Below the pieces are notes generated by a model. It saw only the letters and a program-made list of their open reading frames with translations, ran no database searches and had not been told where the DNA came from. 64,000 nt of DNA, taken from the NCBI RefSeq assembly GCF_000817785.2, contig NZ_JTCM02000006.1, forward strand, positions 1-64,000, given 5' to 3'. The position numbers were made by a program, and so were the translations under genes. Origin of the DNA: Hassallia byssoidea VB512170 (GTDB taxonomy: Bacteria; Cyanobacteriota; Cyanobacteriia; Cyanobacteriales; Nostocaceae). Below are positions 30,966-40,304 of the stretch, in pieces. How positions within the stretch are numbered: position 1 is the first letter of the stretch; each line of letters begins with the position of its first letter.

Positions 30966-32630
30966 TCACACTACGTTGCTGAGATATTGATGCACAAATT
31001 GAACGCAAATTGAGCCTTCACCGACGCTGGAAGCAACTCGCTTGACTGAACCTTGACGCACGTCACCGACTGCAAAAACACCGGGGATGTTGGTTTCTAA
31101 TAGATAAGGATCGCGTTCTAGCGTCCATCCTTTCGGGCGGTGTCCGTTAAGTTGTAAATCGGGACCTGTTAAAATAAAGCCGCGATCGCCTTTTTCCACT
31201 ACACCATCTAACCAGTCGGTGCGCGGTTGGGCACCAATAAAGATAAATAGTGATGTCGCCGGCACTGTTTGCGTTTCCCCTGTCAGCGCATTCACGATTG
31301 TCAGCGCTTCTAAAGAAGTCTCACCTTTTGCCTCAATCACGCTAGTATGTGTCTTTACTGTGATGTTCGGTGTTTCTCCGATTTGGTCAATCAGGTATTG
31401 AGACATGCTCTTAGTTAAAGAGTCGCCACGTACCAACATCGTTACATGCGAGGCGTATTTAGAAAAGTACATCGCCGCTTGTCCGGCTGAATTTGCCCCT
31501 CCAATGATATACACTTCTTCGCCTTGGCAACTCATCGCTTCTGTTTGCGCTGCACCGTAGTACACGCCTGCGCCAGTTAGTTTTTCGAGTCCGGGTACGT
31601 TCAACCGCCGCCAAGCCACGCCCAGCGCCAAAATGATGGCGTGGCAACTGATTTCGCTACCGTCTGACAACTGCACAAAACGATACGGGTCTTCTACGCG
31701 AATTCCCGTAACTTCTTGTGGTGTGAGAATCTCCACACCAAAGCGTCTTGCTTGAGTCACGGCACGCCGCGCCAAATCGCCGCCACTCAAACCCACGGGA
31801 AAGCCGAGGTAATTTTCGATGCGGGAACTGGTGCCGGCTTGTCCGCCTGGAGCCTCGCGTTCTATCATGACGGTGCGTAGCCCTTCGGATGCGCCATATA
31901 CGGCAGCGGCTAAACCACCAGGACCGCCACCGATGATAATCAAGTCATAAAAGGGTTTTTCTGCTTGAGTTTGCAAGCCAATTTTCTCGGCAATTTGCAC
32001 GTTGCTTGGCTGCATCAAGCTGAAACCGTCGGGGAAGAGGACAAGGGGTAGGTGTAATGTATCACAATCGGCGTATTCAACGAGCTGCTGCGCTTCTGGT
32101 GATAATTCGATGTCCATCCACTGATAGGGGATTTGATTTCGCGCTAAAAAGTCTTTGGCTTGATGGGAATGGGGCGACCAGCGATTGCCGATGACGCGAA
32201 TGCCTTCAAATGGTGGGTGGAATGTGGCTTTCCAATCGTCAAGCAAATCTTTCAGTACAGGATACAAGCGTTCTTGTGGGGGGTCCCACGGCTTCATTAA
32301 GTAGTAATCGATTTTCGTGGTGTTAATGGCACGAATAGCGGCATCGGTGTCTGCATAAGCTGTAAGTAGTGCGCGTTTTGCGTCTGGGAACATGGATAGT
32401 GTTTGTTCTAAAAACTCGACACCAGACATTTGCGGCATCCGCTGATCAACGAGGAATAAAGCCACTGGCTGGTTGCGGAGTTTTAGTTGTTCCAATGCTT
32501 CTAAGGCACTGGCACCAGATTCGGCACGCAAGATGCGGTAGCGATCGCCATATTCCTGACGCAAATCCCGCGCCACAGCTTGCAAAACTTCTGGATCGTC
32601 ATCAACCGTCAGAATTACAGGTTTAGCCAT
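30966..32630 (-). CDS. Receiver / thioredoxin-fold / TrxR-like FAD oxidoreductase fusion
   Basis: A 554-aa three-part protein. The response-regulator receiver (~4-125) has Asp62 in LFLVDQRMP. A glutaredoxin-like domain (~143-220) carries SPHS (152-155) in place of Cys-x-x-Cys. A TrxB-like domain (~228-550) has FAD motif GGGPGG (234-239), NADPH motif IGGANSAGQ (376-384) and end motif FAVGDVRQGSVKR. The redox CxxC of thioredoxin reductases is replaced by GAAQTEA (359-365). So it cannot do classic thiol reduction and may sense or oxidise NAD(P)H under phosphorylation control (inference). The cNMP-kinases nearby are natural partners. Confidence 0.9.
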   Translation of the reverse strand: MAKPVILTVDDDPEVLQAVARDLRQEYGDRYRILRAESGASALEALEQLKLRNQPVALFLVDQRMPQMSGVEFLEQTLSMFPDAKRALLTAYADTDAAIRAINTTKIDYYLMKPWDPPQERLYPVLKDLLDDWKATFHPPFEGIRVIGNRWSPHSHQAKDFLARNQIPYQWMDIELSPEAQQLVEYADCDTLHLPLVLFPDGFSLMQPSNVQIAEKIGLQTQAEKPFYDLIIIGGGPGGLAAAVYGASEGLRTVMIEREAPGGQAGTSSRIENYLGFPVGLSGGDLARRAVTQARRFGVEILTPQEVTGIRVEDPYRFVQLSDGSEISCHAIILALGVAWRRLNVPGLEKLTGAGVYYGAAQTEAMSCQGEEVYIIGGANSAGQAAMYFSKYASHVTMLVRGDSLTKSMSQYLIDQIGETPNITVKTHTSVIEAKGETSLEALTIVNALTGETQTVPATSLFIFIGAQPRTDWLDGVVEKGDRGFILTGPDLQLNGHRPKGWTLERDPYLLETNIPGVFAVGDVRQGSVKRVASSVGEGSICVQFVHQYLSNVV

Positions 32631-32640
32631 AGCGTTTTAA

Positions 32641-32790
32641 GAATGGGGAATGGGGAGTGGGGAGTGGGGAGTGGATGGTAGATAGTGGTTAGTCGATAGT
32701 GGTTGGTGGATAGTGGATAGTGGTTAGTTGTAACGAGTACTTTTTGACAACTAGCAACCAACAACTAACAACTAACTACCAACAACTAAC
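32641..32790. repeat. Short tandem repeats (STRR-type)
   Basis: Runs of GGGGAGT and GGGAATG units grade into TTAGTGG/GGATAGTGG and AACAACTAACTA-type units on both sides of a centre, forming an imperfect inverted arrangement (TTAGTTGT / ACAACTAA). No gene. Similar runs lie at 33256-33345, 48341-48400, 49130-49297, 52135-52180 and 57870-57990. Confidence 0.8.
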
Positions 32791-32792
32791 AG

Positions 32793-33188
32793 TTAGACTA
32801 ACAATTCAAATAGTCCAATTAAAGTTCCGTCGGGATCTCGTAGATAAGCTGTTTTAATTCCGTAGTAGGGATTGTTCATTGGAGCGGTGGTAAACTTAAC
32901 ACCTTGATGGGTTAATTTTTTATATTCTTCTTCTACATCATGCACTGTAAAAATTAAGGCTACATTATCTTGACATTCGGCATGGGGTGGCTTGGCAGTA
33001 TTAGCAATCATCTGTGCCATTTCTTGCCGACGAAATAAACTCAGTTTCATGTCTCCAACTTTAAATTCAGCGTATCCATCTTCTAGATTTTCGTTTTTTA
33101 CTTCAAATCCCATCACATCTCTGTAGAAATCAAAGGAAGTTTTCAAGTCAGAGACTAAGAGTCTTGTGTATGCAGATCCTACTTTCAT
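32793..33188 (-). CDS. VOC-superfamily (glyoxalase/bleomycin-resistance-like) protein
   Basis: About 131 aa from ATG 33188: KVGSAYTRLLVSDLKTSFDF, YRDVMGFEV, MKLSLFRRQEMAQM, then NPYYGIKTAYLRDPDGTLIG with FELLV at the end. This is the VOC beta-alpha-beta-beta-beta fold; the final FE holds the usual metal-ligand Glu. I prefer 33188 over the upstream start 33257 because the extra 23 residues are not family-like. Substrate unknown. Confidence 0.85.
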   Translation of the reverse strand: MKVGSAYTRLLVSDLKTSFDFYRDVMGFEVKNENLEDGYAEFKVGDMKLSLFRRQEMAQMIANTAKPPHAECQDNVALIFTVHDVEEEYKKLTHQGVKFTTAPMNNPYYGIKTAYLRDPDGTLIGLFELLV

Positions 33189-33415
33189 CGCTAATTCATT
33201 AATTAATATTAAGTTCAGTTGACTTTTTCCTAGCAGTGTAGTCTGGAAGTTGGGCATTGGGTAATTGGTAATGGGTAATGGGTAATGGGAATAATTCTTT
33301 TTCTAATCCCTAGTCCCTAATCCCTAGTCCCTATTACGCAAAACGGATAAAAACAGTATTTACGCAAAGTTGCTATTACACATCTTGCTTACGGTATAAA
33401 CCAGGGGGTTGCAGA

Positions 33416-34606
33416 TTACAAGCAAGTGCAATATCTAAAGACAATCAAAGTAAGAATTGCAAAACCTACACCTGTAAAAAACACGCTATTAATTCCGCCA
33501 ATACCAAAAACTATTCCCATCAAAAGGGGTCCTAAAGTTTGTCCTATACCGAAAAATGTACCATTAACCGATAGAATCGTAGCGAGATATTCTCTTGGTG
33601 CTAACTCTGCTAAAAGTGTTTGGGTACTGGGCAAACCAATACCCAAACCAACGCCAAAAATTGTGGTTGGAATTAATAATAACCAGATATTGTGTAGGAA
33701 GGGAACAATGAATAGAGCTAACGCATACAAAACAAAAGATGCTCTAATTAAAGTTGTTGCGGAATATTTTCGGGATATTTTTCCTAACTGTAAAGCTGTG
33801 ATAGCAAGCGCCACCGAAACACTTGAGAGTATCAATCCAATTGTCCAAGGCGGTTGTTTGAATATATTTTTAATTAATTGTGGTAAATAAATTATATAAG
33901 CACCGTAGAGGAGAAAGAAGTTAGCAGCGCTGGCAATGAAAAGTCCAAAAAGCTGGCGATTTTTCAAAACTTTGCCAGCATTTCTCAAATATTCTTTCAG
34001 GTTTCGGTTTCCTTTCGGTTCCGGATTTTTTAATTTAAATAACACTAACAAGCCGATAGGAATCGCTACTATGGGCAACATAAAGGGATAAAACCAGCCA
34101 ATTGTTGCTAATGCACCGCCAATTGCAGGATAACTTGCTGTGCCGATACTGCTGACACTAGCGTTGTAACCCATTGCAGTAGTGCGTTTGTCTGCTGCAT
34201 ACAAATCGCCAAGTAAGGTGACGCTTAAAGAAGGCAAAGAAGCAGCACCAATTCCTTGCAAGAAACGCAACAATAATAAAAGGTTAAAGTCACGGGCAAA
34301 AGCGCAAGCCGTACCAGCAATTCCAAATAAAAACAGTGAGGGAACGATAATTTTCTTTCTGCCCAATCTATCGGCAAGGACACCAATAACAGGACCTAAA
34401 ACTACAGCTGGAAGGGTGAATACTGTAACCAATAAACCGTTATTTTTCGGATTAACTTTCAAGGCTTCAGCTAAATAGGGAAAAGCTGGACCTACGCTAG
34501 CTACTCCGAGAACTGCCATTAGAGAAACTGCACAAATAATCTGAAAATTGGTGTCTTGATAAAGTGGTTTATGGCGTTCAAATTGTTGATTTTCTTCTGA
34601 ATTCAT
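33416..34606 (-). CDS. MFS transporter, drug-efflux type
   Basis: About 396 aa with twelve hydrophobic helices. The loop 2-3 motif reads GVLADRLGRKKIIVP, the MFS signature. Helix 5 is FLQGIGAASLPSLSVTLLGD, similar to multidrug (DHA1) carriers. The C-terminal end is short (FRYCTCL). The start at ATG 34606 (MNSEENQQ) is more natural than 34633. Probable proton-driven efflux of small molecules across the inner membrane; the substrate is unknown. Confidence 0.85.
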   Translation of the reverse strand: MNSEENQQFERHKPLYQDTNFQIICAVSLMAVLGVASVGPAFPYLAEALKVNPKNNGLLVTVFTLPAVVLGPVIGVLADRLGRKKIIVPSLFLFGIAGTACAFARDFNLLLLLRFLQGIGAASLPSLSVTLLGDLYAADKRTTAMGYNASVSSIGTASYPAIGGALATIGWFYPFMLPIVAIPIGLLVLFKLKNPEPKGNRNLKEYLRNAGKVLKNRQLFGLFIASAANFFLLYGAYIIYLPQLIKNIFKQPPWTIGLILSSVSVALAITALQLGKISRKYSATTLIRASFVLYALALFIVPFLHNIWLLLIPTTIFGVGLGIGLPSTQTLLAELAPREYLATILSVNGTFFGIGQTLGPLLMGIVFGIGGINSVFFTGVGFAILTLIVFRYCTCL

Positions 34607-34699
34607 GATATTGTTTTGTAGGCGAATAGGCAAATTGGCGAGGCATCTCTAGAGATACCACGCCAAGGTGCTTAATAAAATACCTAATTTATTGCTATA

Positions 34700-35413
34700 T
34701 CAAGCAGCAATTTTCTCCTCAAGCGGTGTAAAACTTTTTTTGCTAGCACCGCATATAGGACAATGCCAATCATCGGGAATTTCTTCAAAAGGTGTACCCG
34801 GTGCAATTCCCGAATCGGGATCGCCAGCAATCGGATCGTAAATCACGCTGCATACTTTGCAAATCCATTTGCGAGTTTTTGCATCGTCACCTGCTGCTTT
34901 GGGTGCTGCATTTCCTCCATTCAATACTTCTAAAGCTTCTGCGTAGCGATCGGCGTGGTAATTTTCTACGAATTTCAGCAAGCCAAAACGATGCGCGGCT
35001 TCGCGAAATATATTAGCATGATCGGCTGATTCTTTAGCTTGTTTGAGAAATTCTTCTGTTGCCGGATTGTCTCTATCTTTTTGAGCAGCGGCGGCAAATT
35101 CGGGATACATTGTTGTGTATTCATAGGTTTCACCTTCAACTGCCAAAGATAGACAGCGAGACATAATTTCTCGCTTTTGTTCTTCAGTTAAAGCTGTTGG
35201 ATCTTCTACGACAAGTTCTGGATGTAGCAAAACAAAATGTGCGAAAGCATGTTGTGTTTCTTGTTCTGCTGTTTCTCTAAAAAGTTTCGCTAAGTCTGCA
35301 AACCCTAGTTTACGTGCCACGTCAGCAAAAAACAAATATTTGCGATTCGCCATCGATTCACCACCAAAGGCAGCTTCTAAGTTTTGGTGAGTGGTAAAGT
35401 TTGACAGATCCAT
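34700..35413 (-). CDS. rbr: Rubrerythrin
   Basis: The N-terminal ferritin-like diiron domain has E-x-x-Y and E-x-x-H ligands: [31 protein letters not shown], and [14 protein letters not shown] later. The C-terminal rubredoxin domain carries [12 protein letters not shown] and [13 protein letters not shown]. It reduces hydrogen peroxide in the cytoplasm using electrons from a rubredoxin-type donor. ATG 35413 is preceded by AAAGGTGA at good spacing; a GTG at 35425 would add four residues. Length is normal (~237 aa). Confidence 0.93.
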   Translation of the reverse strand: MDLSNFTTHQNLEAAFGGESMANRKYLFFADVARKLGFADLAKLFRETAEQETQHAFAHFVLLHPELVVEDPTALTEEQKREIMSRCLSLAVEGETYEYTTMYPEFAAAAQKDRDNPATEEFLKQAKESADHANIFREAAHRFGLLKFVENYHADRYAEALEVLNGGNAAPKAAGDDAKTRKWICKVCSVIYDPIAGDPDSGIAPGTPFEEIPDDWHCPICGASKKSFTPLEEKIAA

Positions 35414-35597
35414 ATTTTTTGTCACCTTTCAAGGTAATGTTTATAGCGAGTCGCTGTTGAATGAATTACAGATTGCCAGTTAGTATAAACTGGAGAATCT
35501 ATGTAGTTTATTCAAACATAGAGCCGCTATAGTTGATGGGAACAGCCTTGAAAACGGGACAATTAAGAAAGATTTCTTAATATATAATACTTACGCA
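35414..35597. promoter_or_regulatory. Rubrerythrin upstream region
   Basis: With the following repeat, this gene-free gap reaches 35758. AAAGGTGA lies just before the chosen rubrerythrin ATG. An imperfect palindrome (TATAGCGAGTCGCTG... with AGAGCCGCTATA) lies about 10-80 bp upstream and could be an operator. I see no recognised regulator site. Confidence 0.3.
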
Positions 35598-35643
35598 GTA
35601 GTGAGCGCTTCAGCGCTTAACAAGGCACTTCAGTGCCTACTAC
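35598..35643. repeat. GTAGT..ACTAC double-hairpin element, copy 2
   Basis: GTAGTGAGCGCTTCAGCGCTT, spacer, AGGCACTTCAGTGCCTACTAC. It lies between the rubrerythrin start and the OYE gene end. The second stem uses GGCAC/GTGCC where copy 1 uses AGCAC/GTGCT. Confidence 0.85.
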
Positions 35644-35758
35644 GAAATATATTTCAATCGTCCGTTTTGTTAGCTGTTCTGTGAATAATTATAAGGCGGA
35701 AAAGATTTTGCGGTTTGTCAGTTATAATGCTTGACTATTTGGATAAGTTGTGATTTAT

Positions 35759-36853
35759 TCAAGTATTTTGAAGTTCTAGGAATGGGTAATCAGTGTATCC
35801 TTTGGCATCTGGGGCGTAAAATGTTTTTGGATCTGGTGTGTTTAATTGGGCGTTTAGTTGAAAGCGTTTTGGTAAGTCAGGATTGGCGAGAAATAATTTG
35901 CCAAAAGATACTAAATCTGCATCGCCACTAGCTAAGATACGATCGCCTTTTAAGCGATCGTAGTCGCCGTTGGTGATTAATGTACCTTGATATATTTGGC
36001 GATAGTATGGTGTGATGGGGTTCATGACGTCGCGGGTTTTCAAATCGACTTCATTCGGTTCCATGAGGTGAAGGTAAGCCAGTCCGAAGGAGTTGAGCGC
36101 ATTTATGGCATAAGTAAATGTCTCTTTGGAGTTGGAATCATGCATTCCGTAGAAGGTGTTACTCGGTGAAAGCTTGATACCGACACGGTTTGCACCCCAG
36201 ACGCTAACGACGGCTTCAACTACTTCTAACATAAATCGCGATCGCTTCTCGATTGACCCGCCATACTCATCTGTGCGTTGGTTGGAACCATCTTGCAAAA
36301 ATTGGTCTATCAAATAACCAAAAGCACCGTGGAGTTCGACTCCATCAAAGCCAGCAGCTTTGGCGTTTTCTGCACCGAGGCGAAATTGTGCGACTATTTC
36401 CGGTATTTCGTGAGTTTCTAAGGCGCGGGGTGTTTCTAAAGATACTTTGCCGACCGGGGTGTGGAGTTGGCCAACTCCAGCGATCGCACTCGGCGCAACT
36501 GGCAATTGTCCATCAAGCAAACTGGGGTGCGAAACTCGCCCACTATGCCAAAGTTGCAAGAATATTCTTCCCCCTTTTTCATGCACTGCATCTGTTACCA
36601 ACCGCCATCCGGCAACTTGTTCGTCTGTGTAGATACCCGGACAGTTCATGTATCCCAAGCTGAGGGGTGAAACCATTGTGCATTCGGTGACAATTAGCCC
36701 AGCGCTTACCCGTTGGGTGTAGTAAGTTGCCATTAAGGAGTTGGGGATGCTTTCAATTGCCCGCAAACGTGTCATTGGTGCCATAATTATCCGGTTGGGG
36801 AGGGTGTAGTCACCAAGGTGGATGGGTGTGAAAAGATTGGTAGGTGAATTCAT
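35759..36853 (-). CDS. Old Yellow Enzyme-family alkene reductase
   Basis: A 364-aa FMN-dependent TIM barrel of the NemA/OPR type. LGDYTLPNRIIMAPMTRLRA and LWHSGRVSHPS are the N-terminal FMN and substrate segments. GFDGVELHGAFGYLIDQFLQ has the paired H-x-x-x-Y of the group (here HGAFGY), followed by RTDEYGGSIEKRSRF. The end has ADLVSFGKLFLANPDLPKRF. It reduces activated C=C bonds with NADPH. It looks intact. A GTAGT..ACTAC repeat lies just upstream of its start. Confidence 0.92.
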   Translation of the reverse strand: MNSPTNLFTPIHLGDYTLPNRIIMAPMTRLRAIESIPNSLMATYYTQRVSAGLIVTECTMVSPLSLGYMNCPGIYTDEQVAGWRLVTDAVHEKGGRIFLQLWHSGRVSHPSLLDGQLPVAPSAIAGVGQLHTPVGKVSLETPRALETHEIPEIVAQFRLGAENAKAAGFDGVELHGAFGYLIDQFLQDGSNQRTDEYGGSIEKRSRFMLEVVEAVVSVWGANRVGIKLSPSNTFYGMHDSNSKETFTYAINALNSFGLAYLHLMEPNEVDLKTRDVMNPITPYYRQIYQGTLITNGDYDRLKGDRILASGDADLVSFGKLFLANPDLPKRFQLNAQLNTPDPKTFYAPDAKGYTDYPFLELQNT

Positions 36854-36876
36854 GATGTTTGCTGGTTAAATATTAA

Positions 36877-36915
36877 GTAGTAACCGCTTATTTTAAGCAC
36901 TGAAGTGCTTACTAC
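36877..36915. repeat. GTAGT..ACTAC element, copy 3 (left hairpin damaged)
   Basis: GTAGTAACCGCTTATTTT then AAGCACTGAAGTGCTTACTAC. The right palindrome is intact. The left one has lost its second half, which shows the two hairpins can decay separately. Confidence 0.75.
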
Positions 36916-36931
36916 GAACGTTCTATGTGTG

Positions 36932-37600
36932 TTACTGTTTTTCCCATTGCTGCCGACACCGCAAGAAAGCGAGTGCGATCGCTGCTACGCCAAACAGTGC
37001 CATACTAGTTGTCGGTTCGGGAATTTTCTGAGAAACTTGGAAGGAACCTTTTAAGAAAGTTTTACCTCTTAACGGAGCAGTTGGATCTGCATTTAGTGGT
37101 TCGCTTTCGGTAAAGTTTAATGTGCCGATCGCACCCTGAAATCTTCCCGTTCCACCTGTGATATTTACGACACCAGTACCATTTAAAGTATTATTTGTAA
37201 AGTCAAATGAAGCGATCGCGCTACTGTTGCCAAATAGTCTATCATTGCCGCTACCGGAAAACTCTTCACCACCAATGGGAAAGCCTTGTAAACCAAACTG
37301 TGTCGCATCTTGAACAAATACCAGATTACCAGTAGCCGGATCAAGCCGACTATAATTATTTATGCTTTGAAAGTTAGTTAGACCATACGGGGCATTGGGA
37401 TTAGAGCCGTAAATAAACGCTCGTGATACGTCTGTTGAAGGAATCGGTATCAGCGTAACTTCAATGTCGTAAGATGTGTTAAATGGATAAACAGTCTGGG
37501 CGTTAACTTTTGCAGTGATTCCCATACTGAGTAAACTGACTGTTGGAACTAGCCAGAAACTGTGTTTAGAAGCACGAAGCATGTTAGTTAGACATTGCAT
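36932..37600 (-). CDS. PEP-CTERM sorted secreted protein
   Basis: A 222-aa exported protein. The signal peptide contains FWLVPTVSLLSMGITAKVNA. The middle is Asn/Gly/Thr-rich beta structure (NNTLNGTGVVNITGGTGRF). The C-terminus is a PEP-CTERM sorting tag: IPEPTTSMALFGVAAIALAF plus a basic end, LRCRQQWEKQ. Such proteins are cleaved by exosortase-type enzymes and reach the cell surface. The start may be the internal Met7. Exact function unknown. Confidence 0.85.
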   Translation of the reverse strand: MQCLTNMLRASKHSFWLVPTVSLLSMGITAKVNAQTVYPFNTSYDIEVTLIPIPSTDVSRAFIYGSNPNAPYGLTNFQSINNYSRLDPATGNLVFVQDATQFGLQGFPIGGEEFSGSGNDRLFGNSSAIASFDFTNNTLNGTGVVNITGGTGRFQGAIGTLNFTESEPLNADPTAPLRGKTFLKGSFQVSQKIPEPTTSMALFGVAAIALAFLRCRQQWEKQ

Positions 37601-37670
37601 TATTTAGAAGCCTATTGTATGAAAAGATAAGTAAAATACTCTGGCTTGTACGAGTGCGCTCTAAGAGTTT

Positions 37671-37692
37671 TGAAGGCTAAAGCCTTCACTAC
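37671..37692. repeat. GTAGT..ACTAC family, half element
   Basis: TGAAGGCTAAAGCCTTCACTAC holds one hairpin (GAAGGC/GCCTTC) and one outer ACTAC end. The left half is not recognisable. Confidence 0.6.
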
Positions 37693-37756
37693 ATTTAGGA
37701 ACGTTTATTTATGTACTACTTATATAACTTTCTTTATTCATAGCACAAGATATTTT

Positions 37757-38239
37757 TTAGACATTATTTGATAAAAAAGGAATGTTTTCTGCTAGAGAAT
37801 CTTTGACAATTATTTTTTGTTCTCTTGCCCAAAATTGACTCAAAAAGTGAATTTGTCTCAAACCGACAATTAAATTTAAACCTGGTACAAACAACCACCA
37901 AACTACAAGCGGTTCTTTGATTTGCGCTTGGGTGTATAGTTGGTTTACGGTTTTATATAACTTAAATTGAACTATGTAAATCCAAACAATACCCAAAAGC
38001 GAAAACCAACCAAACCAACCGGGAACATCTGGATCGAATATCCGCAAAGCTTGGGGAACTGCTATTCCCAATAAAAAAGGGGCTAAAGATAGCGTACCTG
38101 ACCAACCAAAGCCGTTATAATGGCGGAGTTCTTCTTGAATAATCCACTTGTACCAGCCGTAATATAGCATACCGCTGACAACAGATAAGAAAAGTACTTG
38201 CGATAATGGACGGGGTTTACCTAAAGGTTTATCTGACAT
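37757..38239 (-). CDS. Small multi-pass membrane protein, unknown
   Basis: A 160-aa protein with about four hydrophobic helices: VLFLSVVSGMLYYGWYKW, then LAPFLLGIAVPQAL, WFSLLGIVWIYIVQF and VVWWLFVPGLNLIVGL. Trp- and Tyr-rich, with short loops, cytoplasmic N-terminus MSDKPLGKPRP. It resembles DUF4234-like proteins in shape only. Upstream lies a TAGGGTGCGTTA palindrome. No function can be given. Confidence 0.6.
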   Translation of the reverse strand: MSDKPLGKPRPLSQVLFLSVVSGMLYYGWYKWIIQEELRHYNGFGWSGTLSLAPFLLGIAVPQALRIFDPDVPGWFGWFSLLGIVWIYIVQFKLYKTVNQLYTQAQIKEPLVVWWLFVPGLNLIVGLRQIHFLSQFWAREQKIIVKDSLAENIPFLSNNV

Positions 38240-38268
38240 ATTTTGTGAAAATTGACTATTTTTAGCTA

Positions 38269-38300
38269 GTAGGGTGCGTTACTACGTTAACGCACCCTAC
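38269..38300. repeat. TAGGGTGCGTTA palindromic repeat, copy 2
   Basis: GTAGGGTGCGTTA, CTACG, TTAACGCACCCTAC: a near-perfect hairpin between the small membrane gene and the hybrid-kinase gene. It sits just after the kinase stop and may act as its terminator. Confidence 0.85.
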
Positions 38301-38313
38301 GGAAGACTACGGA

Positions 38314-40296
38314 CTATTGTTTGATAAGATATGAATTGGTGTTTCTGTCCATTAATGTGGCGATCGCCTGAACTAATTCATTAATTTCAACGGGTTTAGC
38401 TAAATGTTGGTGAAAGCCTGCCTCTTTTGCTTGCTGTCGATCTACTTCTCCCGCATAAGCGGTAAGCGCGATCGCTTTTATGTCTTTGGTTTGTTGAGCA
38501 GTCAATCTGCGTAGTTGCCGCATCAGCATATATCCATCCATACCGGGCATCCCCACATCACTGAGCAAAATATCAGGAATTGAGCGCTCAACTACTTGCA
38601 ATGCATCAAATCCTGATGCTGCGGTTGTGACGATCGCCTTTTCTTGCTTTAAGACAAAGTTAAGAAACTCCCGCGAGTCCGCATCGTCATCGACTACTAA
38701 AATTTTAATCCCGTTTAAATCAACTTTGAATTCTGGTGATATCTTCGCAGACGGCATCTCATCATATGTTTGCAATAAAGGAATTTGGACTGTAAATGTA
38801 GCCCCCTGTCCGATACCTGGACTATCTGCACTCAACGTACCTCCGTGCAGTTCGACGATTTGACGGGCGATCGCCAGTCCCAATCCCAATCCGCCAAATT
38901 TGCGCGTCGTTGCACTATCTTCTTGGCGGAAATATTCAAAAACGTAAGGCAGAAAGCTGGTGTCAATTCCTTTTCCGGAATCTTTTACCTGAATTTGTGC
39001 ATATTTTCCGACTTGTGTCAAGCTCACCTGAATAATTCCATTTGATTCTGTGAACTTGATCGCGTTGGATAATAAATTCCATATTACTTGCTGCAAACGC
39101 GCTGCATCGCCTTTGACTGCGCCAACAAAAGGGGTAATCGCCGTTTCTATTTGCAGCGATTTGGCTTGAGCGGATAATTGCACGGTTTCCAGGGCAGATG
39201 ATATCACAGTCCCCAAATTGACGGGCATTACAGTTAAGCTGAGTTTGCCGCGCAAAATTCGGGAAATATCAAGCAAATCGTTAATTAGTTGAGTCTGCAA
39301 CTTAGCGTTGCGCTCAATTGTTTCTAAAGCGCGTTCGGTTGTTACTAAGTCAAATTTTTTAGTGCGTAAAAGCGTTGTCCAACCAAGAATCGGATTGAGT
39401 GGAGTACGCAATTCATGAGATAAAACCGCAAGAAACTCATCTTTGATGCGGTTGGCAGTTTCCGCTTGTTCTTGTGCTGCAAGCGATCGCTTGAGCAATT
39501 CTTCTCGTTCAATTTCGGCTTCTTTGCGCTCGGTAATATCCATTGACATGCCTACCATTCGCAAAGGATTTCCTACCGAGTCGTAAATACAGCGACCTCG
39601 GATTAATACCCAGTGGATACTGTTATCTGCCCAGATGTTGCGATACTCGACATCGTAATCTGTATGATTGGCGATCGCTTGTTCGATAGCTTTTTGTACC
39701 CAAAGGCGATCGTCAGGATGAATGCGACTCATCAATATTTGATGGGAAAAATCAGCGTCCAGCGGTAAACCAAAATTTATTTTACACTGAACTGAAGTAG
39801 ACAAAACATTCGTTTGTAAATTCAATTCCCAAGAGCCGAGTTTAGCCATTTTCAGCGCTAGCTTCAATTGTTCTTCGGTTTCTTGCAGAGCGATTTCGGT
39901 TTGGCGTTGTTTTTCCCGGATGCGTGCTTCTTTAATCTCGCGCTCGATTGCCGGAACTAAGCGTACCATCCGCTCTTTTAAGACAAAATCAGCAGCTCCA
40001 GCTTTTAAAGAAGTGACGGCAGTTTCTTCGGTGATTGAGCCGGAAACAATAATAAAGGGAATATCTAATTTTTTTTCTTTCAGCAAGGACAAGGCTTTGG
40101 GAGCGCCAAATCCAGGAATAACATAATCACAAATAATTACATCCCAAGGTTGGCGATTTAAAGCAGCACTCATCTCGGCAGATGTTTCTACTCGCGAATA
40201 AATTACGTCGTAGTCATTCTGCTCCAATATATGCAGCAGCACCAGCATGTCATCTTCTGAATCTTCGACAATCAGGACATGTAGTGGTTTGCCCAT
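38314..40296 (-). CDS. Hybrid histidine kinase (REC-PAS-HK-REC)
   Basis: A 660-aa soluble phosphorelay protein. Receiver 1 (~5-125) has IICDYVIPGFG. A PAS/PAC domain (~145-260) follows, ending in MSMDITERKEAE. HisKA is FLAVLSHELRTPLNPILGW, then HATPase with LLSNAIKFTES and GGLGLGLAIARQIVELHGG. Receiver 2 (~525-650) has ILLSDVGMPGMDGYML. It starts 8 bp after the stop of the 1739-aa kinase, so both form one operon and probably one relay. The second receiver is followed only by a short tail. Confidence 0.92.
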   Translation of the reverse strand: MGKPLHVLIVEDSEDDMLVLLHILEQNDYDVIYSRVETSAEMSAALNRQPWDVIICDYVIPGFGAPKALSLLKEKKLDIPFIIVSGSITEETAVTSLKAGAADFVLKERMVRLVPAIEREIKEARIREKQRQTEIALQETEEQLKLALKMAKLGSWELNLQTNVLSTSVQCKINFGLPLDADFSHQILMSRIHPDDRLWVQKAIEQAIANHTDYDVEYRNIWADNSIHWVLIRGRCIYDSVGNPLRMVGMSMDITERKEAEIEREELLKRSLAAQEQAETANRIKDEFLAVLSHELRTPLNPILGWTTLLRTKKFDLVTTERALETIERNAKLQTQLINDLLDISRILRGKLSLTVMPVNLGTVISSALETVQLSAQAKSLQIETAITPFVGAVKGDAARLQQVIWNLLSNAIKFTESNGIIQVSLTQVGKYAQIQVKDSGKGIDTSFLPYVFEYFRQEDSATTRKFGGLGLGLAIARQIVELHGGTLSADSPGIGQGATFTVQIPLLQTYDEMPSAKISPEFKVDLNGIKILVVDDDADSREFLNFVLKQEKAIVTTAASGFDALQVVERSIPDILLSDVGMPGMDGYMLMRQLRRLTAQQTKDIKAIALTAYAGEVDRQQAKEAGFHQHLAKPVEINELVQAIATLMDRNTNSYLIKQ

Positions 40297-40304
40297 ACCT
40301 TTGT

